This document shows, in pieces, positions 1 through 7,847 of a DNA stretch of 64,000 nucleotides. The notes below the pieces were generated by a model that had not been told where the DNA came from, did no database searches, and was given only the letters and a program-made list of their open reading frames with translations. This DNA comes from Bacteroidales bacterium (lineage in GTDB: Bacteria > Bacteroidota > Bacteroidia > Bacteroidales > P3): assembly GCA_017522065.1 (NCBI GenBank), contig JAFXAD010000033.1, positions 19,983 through 83,982 of the forward strand, in the 5' to 3' direction. Position 1 is the first letter of the stretch. Each line of letters opens with the position of its first letter. The translations under genes were made by a program, and so were the position numbers.

Positions 1-70
1 TATCTTCGTTGACATTTCTTTGGCTCTGAAAAGCAAACAAGTTTTCTTTTCTCTCGCTTTGCGAAACGTT

Positions 71-165
71 CGCGTTTTGCCTGCAAAACAAATTTTTTAT
101 TGTCAACAAATTAATTCGTTGAATTCGTACAATTCGCCGTTTATAAAATAATTATTAGAGGTGTC
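71..165 (+). repeat. Dispersed ~95-bp repeat, copy A
   Basis: It begins with the inverted repeat GTTTTGC-CT-GCAAAAC, continues through an AT-rich middle and a block of AATTCGT-like words (ATTCGTTGAATTCGTACAAT), and ends in TTATTAGAGGTGTC. Copy B is at 213-308 in the same orientation, and a shorter copy C is at 46283-46360. It is non-coding. It could be a REP- or MITE-like element, but no target-site duplication was established. Confidence 0.75.
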
Positions 166-212
166 TTTAAGCAAGATTTCACATATAGCGACCTCCAAAA
201 ATTCGTTTAATT

Positions 213-308
213 CGCGTTTTGCTTGCAAAACAAAATTTTTATTGTCAACAAATTAATTCGTTAAATTCGTACAATTCGCCGTTTATAAAAATAATTATTA
301 GAGGTGTC
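213..308 (+). repeat. Dispersed ~95-bp repeat, copy B
   Basis: Nearly identical to copy A along its whole length. It differs at single positions (GTTTTGC-TT-GCAAAAC hairpin, TTAAATTCG for TTGAATTCG, and one extra A before ATAATTATTAGAGGTGTC). The two copies lie in tandem orientation about 47 bp apart, upstream of the TPR gene. Confidence 0.75.
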
Positions 309-403
309 GATTAGACAACACACGCCACAAAAAAGGCCCCATGTGTTGATAAACCCTTTAACAAAAACAAAAGGCACCACAACTTACAACTGCAAAAAAA
401 ACG

Positions 404-411
404 TATCTTTG
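404..411 (+). promoter_or_regulatory. Bacteroidetes -7 promoter box (TATCTTTG)
   Basis: TATCTTTG fits the TAnnTTTG consensus of the primary sigma factor of this phylum. It lies 33 bp before the GTG and 66 bp before the ATG that could start the TPR gene. No clear -33 TTTG is present at the usual spacing. Confidence 0.5.
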
Positions 412-476
412 TAGATGGCTTTCATCGCTTACCTGCTACGTAAGTGGATGATACATATAATATTGTAACGCATATA

Positions 477-1901
477 ATGAACACCGACCGCTTCAAAAAC
501 TACGAAGACGACGTAAAACTACTCGTGCTGGACTTCGAATCCATGGAACGACGTGGCAGCAACCGCTACTTCGATGTCGACCAGATGGAGACTATCATTG
601 ATTTCTATCTCGAAACAGCCGATAGCGAAATGCTCGAAAAATCAGTCCGATACGGAGAACAACTTTTCCCCACCTCTAACGAGATACGACTGCGTCGAGC
701 TCACCTGCTATGCTTCAAGGAACGGTATGACGAAGCACTCAACCTGCTGAAACAACTGCAGCAGATAGAACCCAACGACACCGACGTGCTCTATGCACTT
801 GGCGTCGTATACGGCGCTCTCGACCAGCACCGCAAAGCCATACAATACTACCACAAGGCCGAAGCCGACGGATACGAACTCGCCACCATCTACGCCAACA
901 TCGCCGACGAATACGCCAAAATGGACATGCTGGCCGATGCCCGCACCTATTACCGCAAAGCCCTAAGCATCAACCCCGACGACGAACATTCCATCTTCGA
1001 ACTGGCCAACTGCTACGAAGACGAAGGTCTTACCGACAAATGGATTCGCTTCTTTAGCAACTTCGTCGAACAGCACCCCTACTCGCGCACGGCATGGTTC
1101 TGTCTGGCAGAAGCCTACGTAGTCGAACAACTCTACGAGAAAGCTATTGACGCATACCAATACGCACTGGCCATCGACGACAACTACTTCGACGCCTACA
1201 TGCAGCTCGCCTCGTGCCACTTCGCCATGGACGACTACTCCAACGCCGTGGCAACACTGCACGAATCTCTCGCTCACACCGACGACAAAGCCTACGTCTA
1301 CTACCGCCTGGGCGAAATCTTCAAGAGCCAGAACAACATAGTCACCGCCAACGTATACTATCGCAAGGCCGTGAACGAAGACCCCTACTATGCCGAAGCT
1401 TGGCACATGCTGGCACTCAACTACGGCATTACGCATTCCTACTATGCCGCCATCGACGCCATCGAGCGAGCACTGAAAATCGACCGCGAATCGCCTGTCT
1501 ATCTCACCACCCTCGCATTAATATATGCCGACAACGGCGACTTCGACAAAGCCGAGGAAGTCTTCAACAAAGCCATACCCTACTACTCCGACTTTGAACA
1601 GGGATGGCTCGTCTACACCGACTGCCTCATCATGCAGGAACGCTTCGCCGACGCTCGCGAAGTGCTCGTAAGGGAACTCCCCGACTGCGACCTCGTCCTC
1701 GAGTTCAGCAAACGCCTTGCTCTCTGCTACTACAACCTCGGACAGCGCAACCTCCTCTTCAACGCCGTACGCGACTGCATCTGCGAAGAAAACGGCGAAC
1801 AGCAACTGCTCGACTATTGCCCCGAACTCAACAACGACTACGAGGTGATGAACATCATAGAATCGCACCGACGCGAATCGCAAAAAAATCAACAACAATA
1901 A
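477..1901 (+). CDS. Tetratricopeptide repeat protein
   Basis: A 474-residue protein built almost entirely of TPR helix pairs, with typical A/G/Y/P positions such as YALGVVYGALDQHRKAI, YYRKALSINPDD and YYRLGEIFKSQNN. It has no signal peptide or membrane segment, so it is probably a cytoplasmic scaffold. The partner cannot be read from the sequence. The ATG at 477 is chosen, but an in-frame GTG at 444 would add 11 residues and also lies downstream of the TATCTTTG promoter box. The DedA-family gene follows after 17 bp and is probably co-transcribed. TPR identity is clear; the specific role is unknown. Confidence 0.85.
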   Translation: MNTDRFKNYEDDVKLLVLDFESMERRGSNRYFDVDQMETIIDFYLETADSEMLEKSVRYGEQLFPTSNEIRLRRAHLLCFKERYDEALNLLKQLQQIEPNDTDVLYALGVVYGALDQHRKAIQYYHKAEADGYELATIYANIADEYAKMDMLADARTYYRKALSINPDDEHSIFELANCYEDEGLTDKWIRFFSNFVEQHPYSRTAWFCLAEAYVVEQLYEKAIDAYQYALAIDDNYFDAYMQLASCHFAMDDYSNAVATLHESLAHTDDKAYVYYRLGEIFKSQNNIVTANVYYRKAVNEDPYYAEAWHMLALNYGITHSYYAAIDAIERALKIDRESPVYLTTLALIYADNGDFDKAEEVFNKAIPYYSDFEQGWLVYTDCLIMQERFADAREVLVRELPDCDLVLEFSKRLALCYYNLGQRNLLFNAVRDCICEENGEQQLLDYCPELNNDYEVMNIIESHRRESQKNQQQ

Positions 1902-1918
1902 TAAACCGCTACAGAACA

Positions 1919-2803
1919 ATGAAAAAGCTCCTAACGCTTATATATCTGGCATGCCTTGCTCTTCAACTGTGTGCTCAATCGTCAGACGACAGCATCATCG
2001 CCTTCGAGACCGATGAAGCCGAATTCATAGCCCACGACATGACCGACGACGAGGCTGCCACAGCCGACTTCAACAACAACCCGCTGTCGCACGCCGGCCA
2101 CAACTCAGCCGAACAAATAGCCGAAGACGAAATCGCTGCCGAAGCCACACACTACCACGGCTGGGTGGCCAACGTCGTCCAATGGTACGGACACCACGTC
2201 TCCTACACCGCTGTCGGTGCTCTCATGACCGTCGAAAGCTCTTTCATTCCCTTCCCGTCTGAAATCGTCATACCGCCGGCCGTCATGGTCGCCGCCGACC
2301 CGGCAACGGACAACGACATGAAGATATGGCTCATCGTACTCGTCGGCACTCTCGGCGCACTGCTCGGTGCTTATATCAACTACTTTCTCTCCCGATGGCT
2401 CGGACGACCCATCATCTACAAGTTCGTCGACAGCAAATGGGGACACGCACTGCGTCTCTCGGGCGAGAAAATGGAACGCGCCGAAAAATACTTCAACGAA
2501 CACGGCATCGTCAGCACACTCGTCGGACGTCTCATTCCCGTCATCCGACAGCTTATCTCCATCCCCGCCGGACTGTCGAAGATGAACATCGGCACCTTCA
2601 CATTCTTCACCTTTCTCGGTGCCGCCATCTGGAACTGCGTCCTCGCCCTCCTCGGCTTCCTCGCCGTCAAAGCAGGCGGCATGGACTTCATCTACAAATA
2701 CAGCGGACTCCTGTCCAAAGTCATCATCGTTCTCTTTGCCGTGGCGGTGCTCTTCTTCATTGTCCGCTCCATCATCCGCAAACGCAAACAATCAGCACAA
2801 TGA
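1919..2803 (+). CDS. DedA-family (VTT domain) membrane protein
   Basis: A 294-residue protein. It opens with a signal-peptide-like segment (MKKLLTLIYLACLALQLCAQ) and an acidic linker of about 80 residues, then carries a DedA core. Core motifs seen are ESSFIPFPSEIVIPP, the membrane stretch IVLVGTLGALLGAYINYFL, and GRLIPVIRQLISIPAG, which contains the family arginine/proline signature. It ends with hydrophobic helices and a basic tail. DedA proteins are inner-membrane proteins linked to lipid-carrier flipping and membrane homeostasis. The long acidic N-terminal extension is unusual and may be extracytoplasmic. The open frame extends further upstream, but the ATG at 1919 gives the natural N-terminus. 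The next gene overlaps its stop (ATGA). Confidence 0.85.
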   Translation: MKKLLTLIYLACLALQLCAQSSDDSIIAFETDEAEFIAHDMTDDEAATADFNNNPLSHAGHNSAEQIAEDEIAAEATHYHGWVANVVQWYGHHVSYTAVGALMTVESSFIPFPSEIVIPPAVMVAADPATDNDMKIWLIVLVGTLGALLGAYINYFLSRWLGRPIIYKFVDSKWGHALRLSGEKMERAEKYFNEHGIVSTLVGRLIPVIRQLISIPAGLSKMNIGTFTFFTFLGAAIWNCVLALLGFLAVKAGGMDFIYKYSGLLSKVIIVLFAVAVLFFIVRSIIRKRKQSAQ

Positions 2804-2970
2804 CCGCCGACAACGACAGCAATGACAACCTCGACCTGCGACGGCTGCTGCTCCGCAAAGACCGTCCCCTGCCTAAAGCAGGCTGCAGCTGGGCTTTCTA
2901 CATCCTCCTCGCTGCCATCATTGTCTACCTCGTCATCATGTTCATAAAATACAACAACCTACCAAAATGA
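2800..2970 (+). CDS. Small single-span membrane protein (56 aa)
   Basis: A short gene coupled on both sides by ATGA overlaps: its ATG overlaps the DedA stop and its stop overlaps the sufS ATG. The product has a polar, charged N-terminus (MTADNDSNDNLDLRRLLLRK), a short linker, one hydrophobic helix (WAFYILLAAIIVYLVIMFI) and a short polar tail. Codon use matches the neighbours. No family is recognised. The tight coupling on both sides is the main evidence that it is real. Confidence 0.7.
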   Translation: MTADNDSNDNLDLRRLLLRKDRPLPKAGCSWAFYILLAAIIVYLVIMFIKYNNLPK

Positions 2971-4181
2971 ACCCTCTCGACATACGACCTCTCTTCCCTA
3001 TCCTCGACCAGACAGCCTACGGCAAGCCTCTCGTCTATCTCGACAATGCCGCCACCACACAGAAACCGCTGCCCGTCATCGAAGCCCTGTCGAACTACTA
3101 TCTTACTATCAATAGCAACATTCACCGCGGCGCTCACTACCTCGCAGCGCAAGCAACCGAACAATACGAGGCTACACGGCGCAAGGTGCAAGCTTTCATC
3201 AACGCCCGACACAGCCACGAAATCGTCTTCACACGCGGCACCACCGAAAGCATCAACCTCGTGGCTTTCAGCTTTGGACAACGGTTCCTCAACCCCGGCG
3301 ACGAGGTCGTCATATCGGCCATGGAGCACCACAGCAATATCGTTCCTTGGCAGCTGGCCTGCCAGCGACACGGAGCACACCTCCGCACCATTCCCTTCAG
3401 CGACGATGGCGTCCTCGACCTCGACGCATTACGCTCGCTCCTCAACGAGCACACTCGCATCGTGGCCGTCAATCACGTCAGCAACACTCTCGGCACCGTC
3501 AACCCTATTGCCGAAATCGTGAAAATAGCTCATAGTCACAACATACCGGTACTCGTCGACGGAGCCCAGTCTATTGCTCACATGGCCGTTGATGTGCAGG
3601 CACTCGACTGCGACTTCTACTGCTTCTCCGGCCACAAAATGTACGGCCCCATGGGCGTAGGCATCATGTACGGACGCGAAGACCTGCTCGAGCAGATGCC
3701 TCCCTACCAGGGCGGCGGCGAAATGATAAAGGATGTCACCTTCGAGCGTACCACCTACAACGACCTGCCCTTCAAATTCGAAGCCGGCACACCCTCGGTG
3801 GGCGACGTGATCGGTCTCGACAAAGCCATCGATTTTATGCTACAGACAGGCATCGAAAATATCGCCCGACATGAGAAACAGCTCACCGACTACGCCACGC
3901 AGCAGCTGCTCTCCATCGACGGCATACGCATCTTCGGAACGGCACCCCACAAGACTTCCGTCATCTCTTTCCTCGTCGGCAACGCTCACCCTTACGACAC
4001 TGGCACTCTACTCGACAAACTCGGCATCGCTGTCCGCACAGGCCACCACTGCACGCAACCTATCATGGACCGCTACGGAATCCCTGGCACCGTCCGCGCC
4101 AGTTTCGCAGCCTACAACACCACCGACGAGGTCGACTCGTTCATCGCTGCCCTCAACCGCATCGCACCTATGCTGATGTAA
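2967..4181 (+). CDS. sufS: Cysteine desulfurase SufS
   Basis: A 404-residue PLP enzyme that takes sulfur from L-cysteine and passes it on as persulfide for Fe-S cluster assembly. Visible hallmarks are YLDNAATTQKP near the N-terminus, HRGAHYLA, TRGTTESINLVA, the PLP lysine in SGHKMYGPMGVG (Lys224) and the catalytic cysteine in RTGHHCTQP (Cys362), the group II (SufS/CsdA) form. Length is normal for SufS. SufB, C, D and E are not in this window, so sufS is separated from the rest of the suf genes here. It is translationally coupled to the small membrane protein upstream. Confidence 0.93.
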   Translation: MNPLDIRPLFPILDQTAYGKPLVYLDNAATTQKPLPVIEALSNYYLTINSNIHRGAHYLAAQATEQYEATRRKVQAFINARHSHEIVFTRGTTESINLVAFSFGQRFLNPGDEVVISAMEHHSNIVPWQLACQRHGAHLRTIPFSDDGVLDLDALRSLLNEHTRIVAVNHVSNTLGTVNPIAEIVKIAHSHNIPVLVDGAQSIAHMAVDVQALDCDFYCFSGHKMYGPMGVGIMYGREDLLEQMPPYQGGGEMIKDVTFERTTYNDLPFKFEAGTPSVGDVIGLDKAIDFMLQTGIENIARHEKQLTDYATQQLLSIDGIRIFGTAPHKTSVISFLVGNAHPYDTGTLLDKLGIAVRTGHHCTQPIMDRYGIPGTVRASFAAYNTTDEVDSFIAALNRIAPMLM

Positions 4182-4195
4182 ATCCTTTCGCACGC

Positions 4196-5860
4196 ATGCT
4201 CATATCTCTTCATATCGAAAACTACGCCCTCATCGAACAGTCCGACATATCGTTCGACAAGGGCTTCGTGGCCATTACCGGCGAAACAGGTGCCGGCAAA
4301 TCAATCATGCTGGGCGCTCTCGCACTGCTCCTCGGAGGAAGGGCCGACTCGGGCGTACTCTACAACCACGACAGAAAATGCATCGTCGAAGCACAATTCA
4401 ATGTCGCTCAACTCGACTTGCAACACCTCTTCTCCGAAGCCGATGTCGACTACAACAACGACGGCATCATCATCATTCGCCGCGAGATTCTGCCCTCAGC
4501 CAAATCAAGGGCTTTCGTCAACGACACTCCCGTCCCGCTCCCTTTCCTAAAGCAGCTGGCTCCAGCCATCATCGACATCCACTCGCAACACGCAAACCTG
4601 CTCCTCGCCGAAAACGGATTCCAGATTTCGCTCCTCGACAGCATAGGCAACAACGCATCTGATCTCGACAAATACAAAAAATGCTACAGGCAATATACCG
4701 ACCTCAAGCATCAACTCGAACTGCTGACAACACAAGAGCAACAGAACCGGCGCGACTACGACTACAACAAGTTCCTCTTCGACGAACTACAGCAGGCCAA
4801 CCTCGCCGACGGCGAACAAGAGGAACTCGAACAGGAATCTTCCCTGCTCAACAACGCCGAGTCCATCAAGGAGTCTCTCGTTCAAATGGTACAAATCTGC
4901 GATGCCGACGACGAGTCTGCCCTCGCGCGACTGAACGTATGCAAGTCGCAACTCTCTAAAATAGCACACTTCAACCCCTCGCTCGCCTCACTCGCCGAAC
5001 GGCTCGAATCATCGCTCATCGAACTGAGCGACATAGTCTCCACCGCCGAATCTCTCAACGACGACATCTCATATTCCCCAGAACGGCAACAGCAAGTCGA
5101 CGACCGCCTCGACCTCATCTATAGGCTACAGCAAAAACATGGTGTCGACAGCATCGCCGCTCTGCTCCAGATACAACAAGATCTCGACAAAAAACTTTCC
5201 AATATCGACCTCACCGACCAGCAAATCCATGAAATCATGGAGGCTGTCGACCGCACTTTCGGACAGCTGCAAAAACTCGCCGACATACTGACATCTCGAC
5301 GTACCAAAGCCGCCGAAAAACTCATTGGCGACATCTCACCTCTGCTTGATGACCTCGGCATGCACAACGCCACCCTCAATGCTCGCGTCGACTCCACCCC
5401 GAACTATGGGCCCACAGGCAACAACTCTGTCTCTCTGCTCTTCAACGCCAACAAGGGCGGAGAACTACGCGAACTGTCCAAAGTCGCCTCGGGTGGTGAA
5501 ATGTCACGACTCATGCTTGCCATCAAAGCTCTGACAGCACGCGCATCGCTGCTCCCGACAATCATCTTCGACGAAATCGACACCGGCATCTCAGGCGACA
5601 TCTCCGTCAAGGTCGGCGACATCATGCACCGCATGTCGGACAACATGCAGGTCATCGCCATCACTCACCTGCCACAAATCGCAGCTCGCGCAGCTCAGCA
5701 TCTCAAGGTCTACAAAGACGAAACGAGCGGCAGAACCCTGTCAAAAATCCGACTACTCAACGATGAAGACCGACGCCACGAAATCGCCGTAATGCTCTCT
5801 TCTGACCCCCCATCACAAGCAGCTCTCCAAACAGCCACCGAACTAATGTCACGCCAATAA
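4196..5860 (+). CDS. recN: DNA repair protein RecN
   Basis: A 554-residue SMC-like ATPase acting in double-strand break repair. The N-terminus has IENYALIEQSDISF and the Walker A motif GETGAGKSIMLGALALLLGG. A long coiled-coil-rich middle follows. The C-terminal half has the ABC signature VASGGEMSRLMLAIK and Walker B in IIFDEIDTGISGDIS, then AITHLPQIAARA. Length and order are standard for RecN. It starts 14 bp after sufS and is followed 5 bp later by the M23 peptidase gene, so the run is probably one transcript. Confidence 0.95.
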   Translation: MLISLHIENYALIEQSDISFDKGFVAITGETGAGKSIMLGALALLLGGRADSGVLYNHDRKCIVEAQFNVAQLDLQHLFSEADVDYNNDGIIIIRREILPSAKSRAFVNDTPVPLPFLKQLAPAIIDIHSQHANLLLAENGFQISLLDSIGNNASDLDKYKKCYRQYTDLKHQLELLTTQEQQNRRDYDYNKFLFDELQQANLADGEQEELEQESSLLNNAESIKESLVQMVQICDADDESALARLNVCKSQLSKIAHFNPSLASLAERLESSLIELSDIVSTAESLNDDISYSPERQQQVDDRLDLIYRLQQKHGVDSIAALLQIQQDLDKKLSNIDLTDQQIHEIMEAVDRTFGQLQKLADILTSRRTKAAEKLIGDISPLLDDLGMHNATLNARVDSTPNYGPTGNNSVSLLFNANKGGELRELSKVASGGEMSRLMLAIKALTARASLLPTIIFDEIDTGISGDISVKVGDIMHRMSDNMQVIAITHLPQIAARAAQHLKVYKDETSGRTLSKIRLLNDEDRRHEIAVMLSSDPPSQAALQTATELMSRQ

Positions 5861-5865
5861 AAAAA

Positions 5866-7629
5866 ATGCTATCCCTTCTCTTCTTCCTGCTACTCATCGT
5901 ATTCCTGCCGGCCAATCTTTCCGCACAGGCCGACTCAACGTCACTCTGGGGCTCCGAAAACACAAAAAGATTCGCCACCATGCCTATCCAGCTGCCGCTC
6001 TCGATGGCCGGCGGATTCGCCGAAATTCGCCCTAACCACTTCCATTCCGGCGTCGACATCCGCACCGGCGGCAAAGAGGGCATTAAGGTCTACGCTCCCG
6101 ACGACGGCTACGTCAGCCGCATCAACATCTCGGCATGGGGCGGCGGCAAAGTACTGTATATCACTCACCCTAACGGCTACAAGACCGTCTACATGCACCT
6201 CAGCGACTTCTGCGGAGTAATAGGACGCTTCGTTCACGACTACCAATACAGCAACCACACCTTCGCTTTCGACATCGACCTTCCGAAGGATTCTATACCT
6301 GTGAAAAAAGGTCAACTCGTAGCTCTGACAGGCAACACCGGAGGCTCTGCAGGCCCTCATCTGCACTACGAAATCCGTCTCGCCGAAAACGACCAAACCA
6401 TCAATCCGCTCTACTTCAACCTTCCTTACTCCGACCCCGTGGCACCCACTATTGCCGGAATCAAAATATATCCCTCCGACAAGCATTCCACCATCAACGG
6501 CAAAAACCAGGAAATCAAAATATTCCCTGTCAATAAGAAGAACCGCACTACCAACGATACAACCCTCATCTCGGGTCCCTTCTATGTAGGCATCTACACC
6601 TACGACCAAATGGAACTCGGCGCTCGCAACAAAAACGGCGTCGACAAAATCGAACTCTTCGTCGACGGAACTCTTTTCCACCGTTACCATGTGCCAACCT
6701 TTATGTTCGAGGAAACACGTGCCATCAACGCAATTATCGACTATCCACAGTATCAACGCACACGGGAATACTACATCGTGACCCGACACCTTCGCGGCAA
6801 CCGCAACAACTTCTGCATGGCTTTCAAAAACAACGGATACATCGTCTTTGACGATAACAACACTCACCGTCTCGAATATCGCGTCAGCGACCACAAAGGC
6901 AACACCACACGCCACTCTTTCTTCGTACGAAGCAGCAATCCGACATCAGCAACCCAACACTCCATTTCCGACAACGACGAACCCTCAATCCTGCAAACCG
7001 ACGGTGAACCAATAACCTACTTCAAACGTTTCCGCATGCAGCGACCCGGATTCAGCACCGACATCAAACCCTACACCGTCTACGAGAACGACATGCTCAT
7101 CTACCGCTGCTCACAAGACCCTGCCGGGCTTTCTCAACAGCACCACCTCTCCCTCAAACGCCACCAACTGCCTCCCCACCAGAGCTTTGACGTGGCAATA
7201 TCCGCACCCTCCTCGCTGCCGGACAACCTGACAGACAAACTCACCATCGTCTGCATCAACGGCAAAAACATCAGCGCACTGCCCACACGACACGACGGAA
7301 TGCTCCTAAGGGCCTCTTCTCGCTCCTTCGGCGCTTTTGCTGTCCGGCTCGACACAGTGCCTCCAACAGTCAAACCCGTCAATTTTACCGAAGGCAAGCC
7401 TCTTAAAGGTAGTAAAATAACAGTAAAAATCACCGACAACCTTACTGGAATCGTAAGCTATAGTTGCTATATCGACGGGCAATGGCAACTGGCCGAACAC
7501 GACGGCAAGACCAGCACTCTCAATGTCGATTCAGCCCTCCTCCATAAGGGGCGCAACAAGGTGACTTTCCGACTCGCCGATGCCGTCGGAAACACTGTAG
7601 AACAGTCTTGGACCATACTTAAAAACTAA
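5866..7629 (+). CDS. M23-family metallopeptidase
   Basis: A 587-residue secreted protein with an N-terminal signal peptide (LLFFLLLIVFLPANLSAQA). The peptidase domain spans about residues 45-190 and carries the LytM zinc motifs HFHSGVDIRTGG and GPHLHYEIR. The remaining ~390 residues look like beta-sandwich modules (for example DTVPPTVKPVNF, ITDNLTGIVSYSCYIDG). M23 enzymes cut peptidoglycan cross-bridges, or regulate amidases when degenerate; here the zinc ligands are present. Periplasmic or surface location is inferred from the signal peptide. The gene ends the operon-like run from the TPR gene; 218 bp of non-coding DNA follow. Confidence 0.9.
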   Translation: MLSLLFFLLLIVFLPANLSAQADSTSLWGSENTKRFATMPIQLPLSMAGGFAEIRPNHFHSGVDIRTGGKEGIKVYAPDDGYVSRINISAWGGGKVLYITHPNGYKTVYMHLSDFCGVIGRFVHDYQYSNHTFAFDIDLPKDSIPVKKGQLVALTGNTGGSAGPHLHYEIRLAENDQTINPLYFNLPYSDPVAPTIAGIKIYPSDKHSTINGKNQEIKIFPVNKKNRTTNDTTLISGPFYVGIYTYDQMELGARNKNGVDKIELFVDGTLFHRYHVPTFMFEETRAINAIIDYPQYQRTREYYIVTRHLRGNRNNFCMAFKNNGYIVFDDNNTHRLEYRVSDHKGNTTRHSFFVRSSNPTSATQHSISDNDEPSILQTDGEPITYFKRFRMQRPGFSTDIKPYTVYENDMLIYRCSQDPAGLSQQHHLSLKRHQLPPHQSFDVAISAPSSLPDNLTDKLTIVCINGKNISALPTRHDGMLLRASSRSFGAFAVRLDTVPPTVKPVNFTEGKPLKGSKITVKITDNLTGIVSYSCYIDGQWQLAEHDGKTSTLNVDSALLHKGRNKVTFRLADAVGNTVEQSWTILKN

Positions 7630-7776
7630 TCCAAAATCACTGTTTCTCACTCCAATCCGCACCTTGTTTTCGCTCGTCTACAACTACCTACATCAGAAGA
7701 TTTTACATCTTATATTCGGATTATTATATTAATTTTCAATACAATAATAGCACCTTCTTATCTCTATGGCATTTTT

Positions 7777-7810
7777 TTTGACTTCGTGTCATAAAAAAGT
7801 TGTATTTTTG
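7777..7810 (+). promoter_or_regulatory. Promoter of the polysaccharide export genes (TTTG-N22-TATTTTTG)
   Basis: A -33 TTTG at 7777-7780 and a -7 box TATTTTTG at 7803-7810, 22 bp apart, lie 38 bp before the ATG of the SLBB protein. This matches the Bacteroidetes promoter layout well. Confidence 0.65.
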
Positions 7811-7847
7811 CAAATTCTAAATCGCAAATAATAAAATATATATATTT

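Larger units (their letters stand above)
1..443. other. Intergenic region with two copies of a ~95-bp repeat
   Basis: No convincing open reading frame was seen. The stretch is AT-rich and holds two near-identical copies of a dispersed repeat (annotated separately) and, at its right end, a TAnnTTTG promoter box for the downstream TPR gene. The first 60 bases show nothing I can name. Confidence 0.6.

Noticed and set aside
5941-6915. 324-codon minus-strand frame
   Set aside because: Antisense shadow of the M23 peptidase gene; no signal, motif or start context.
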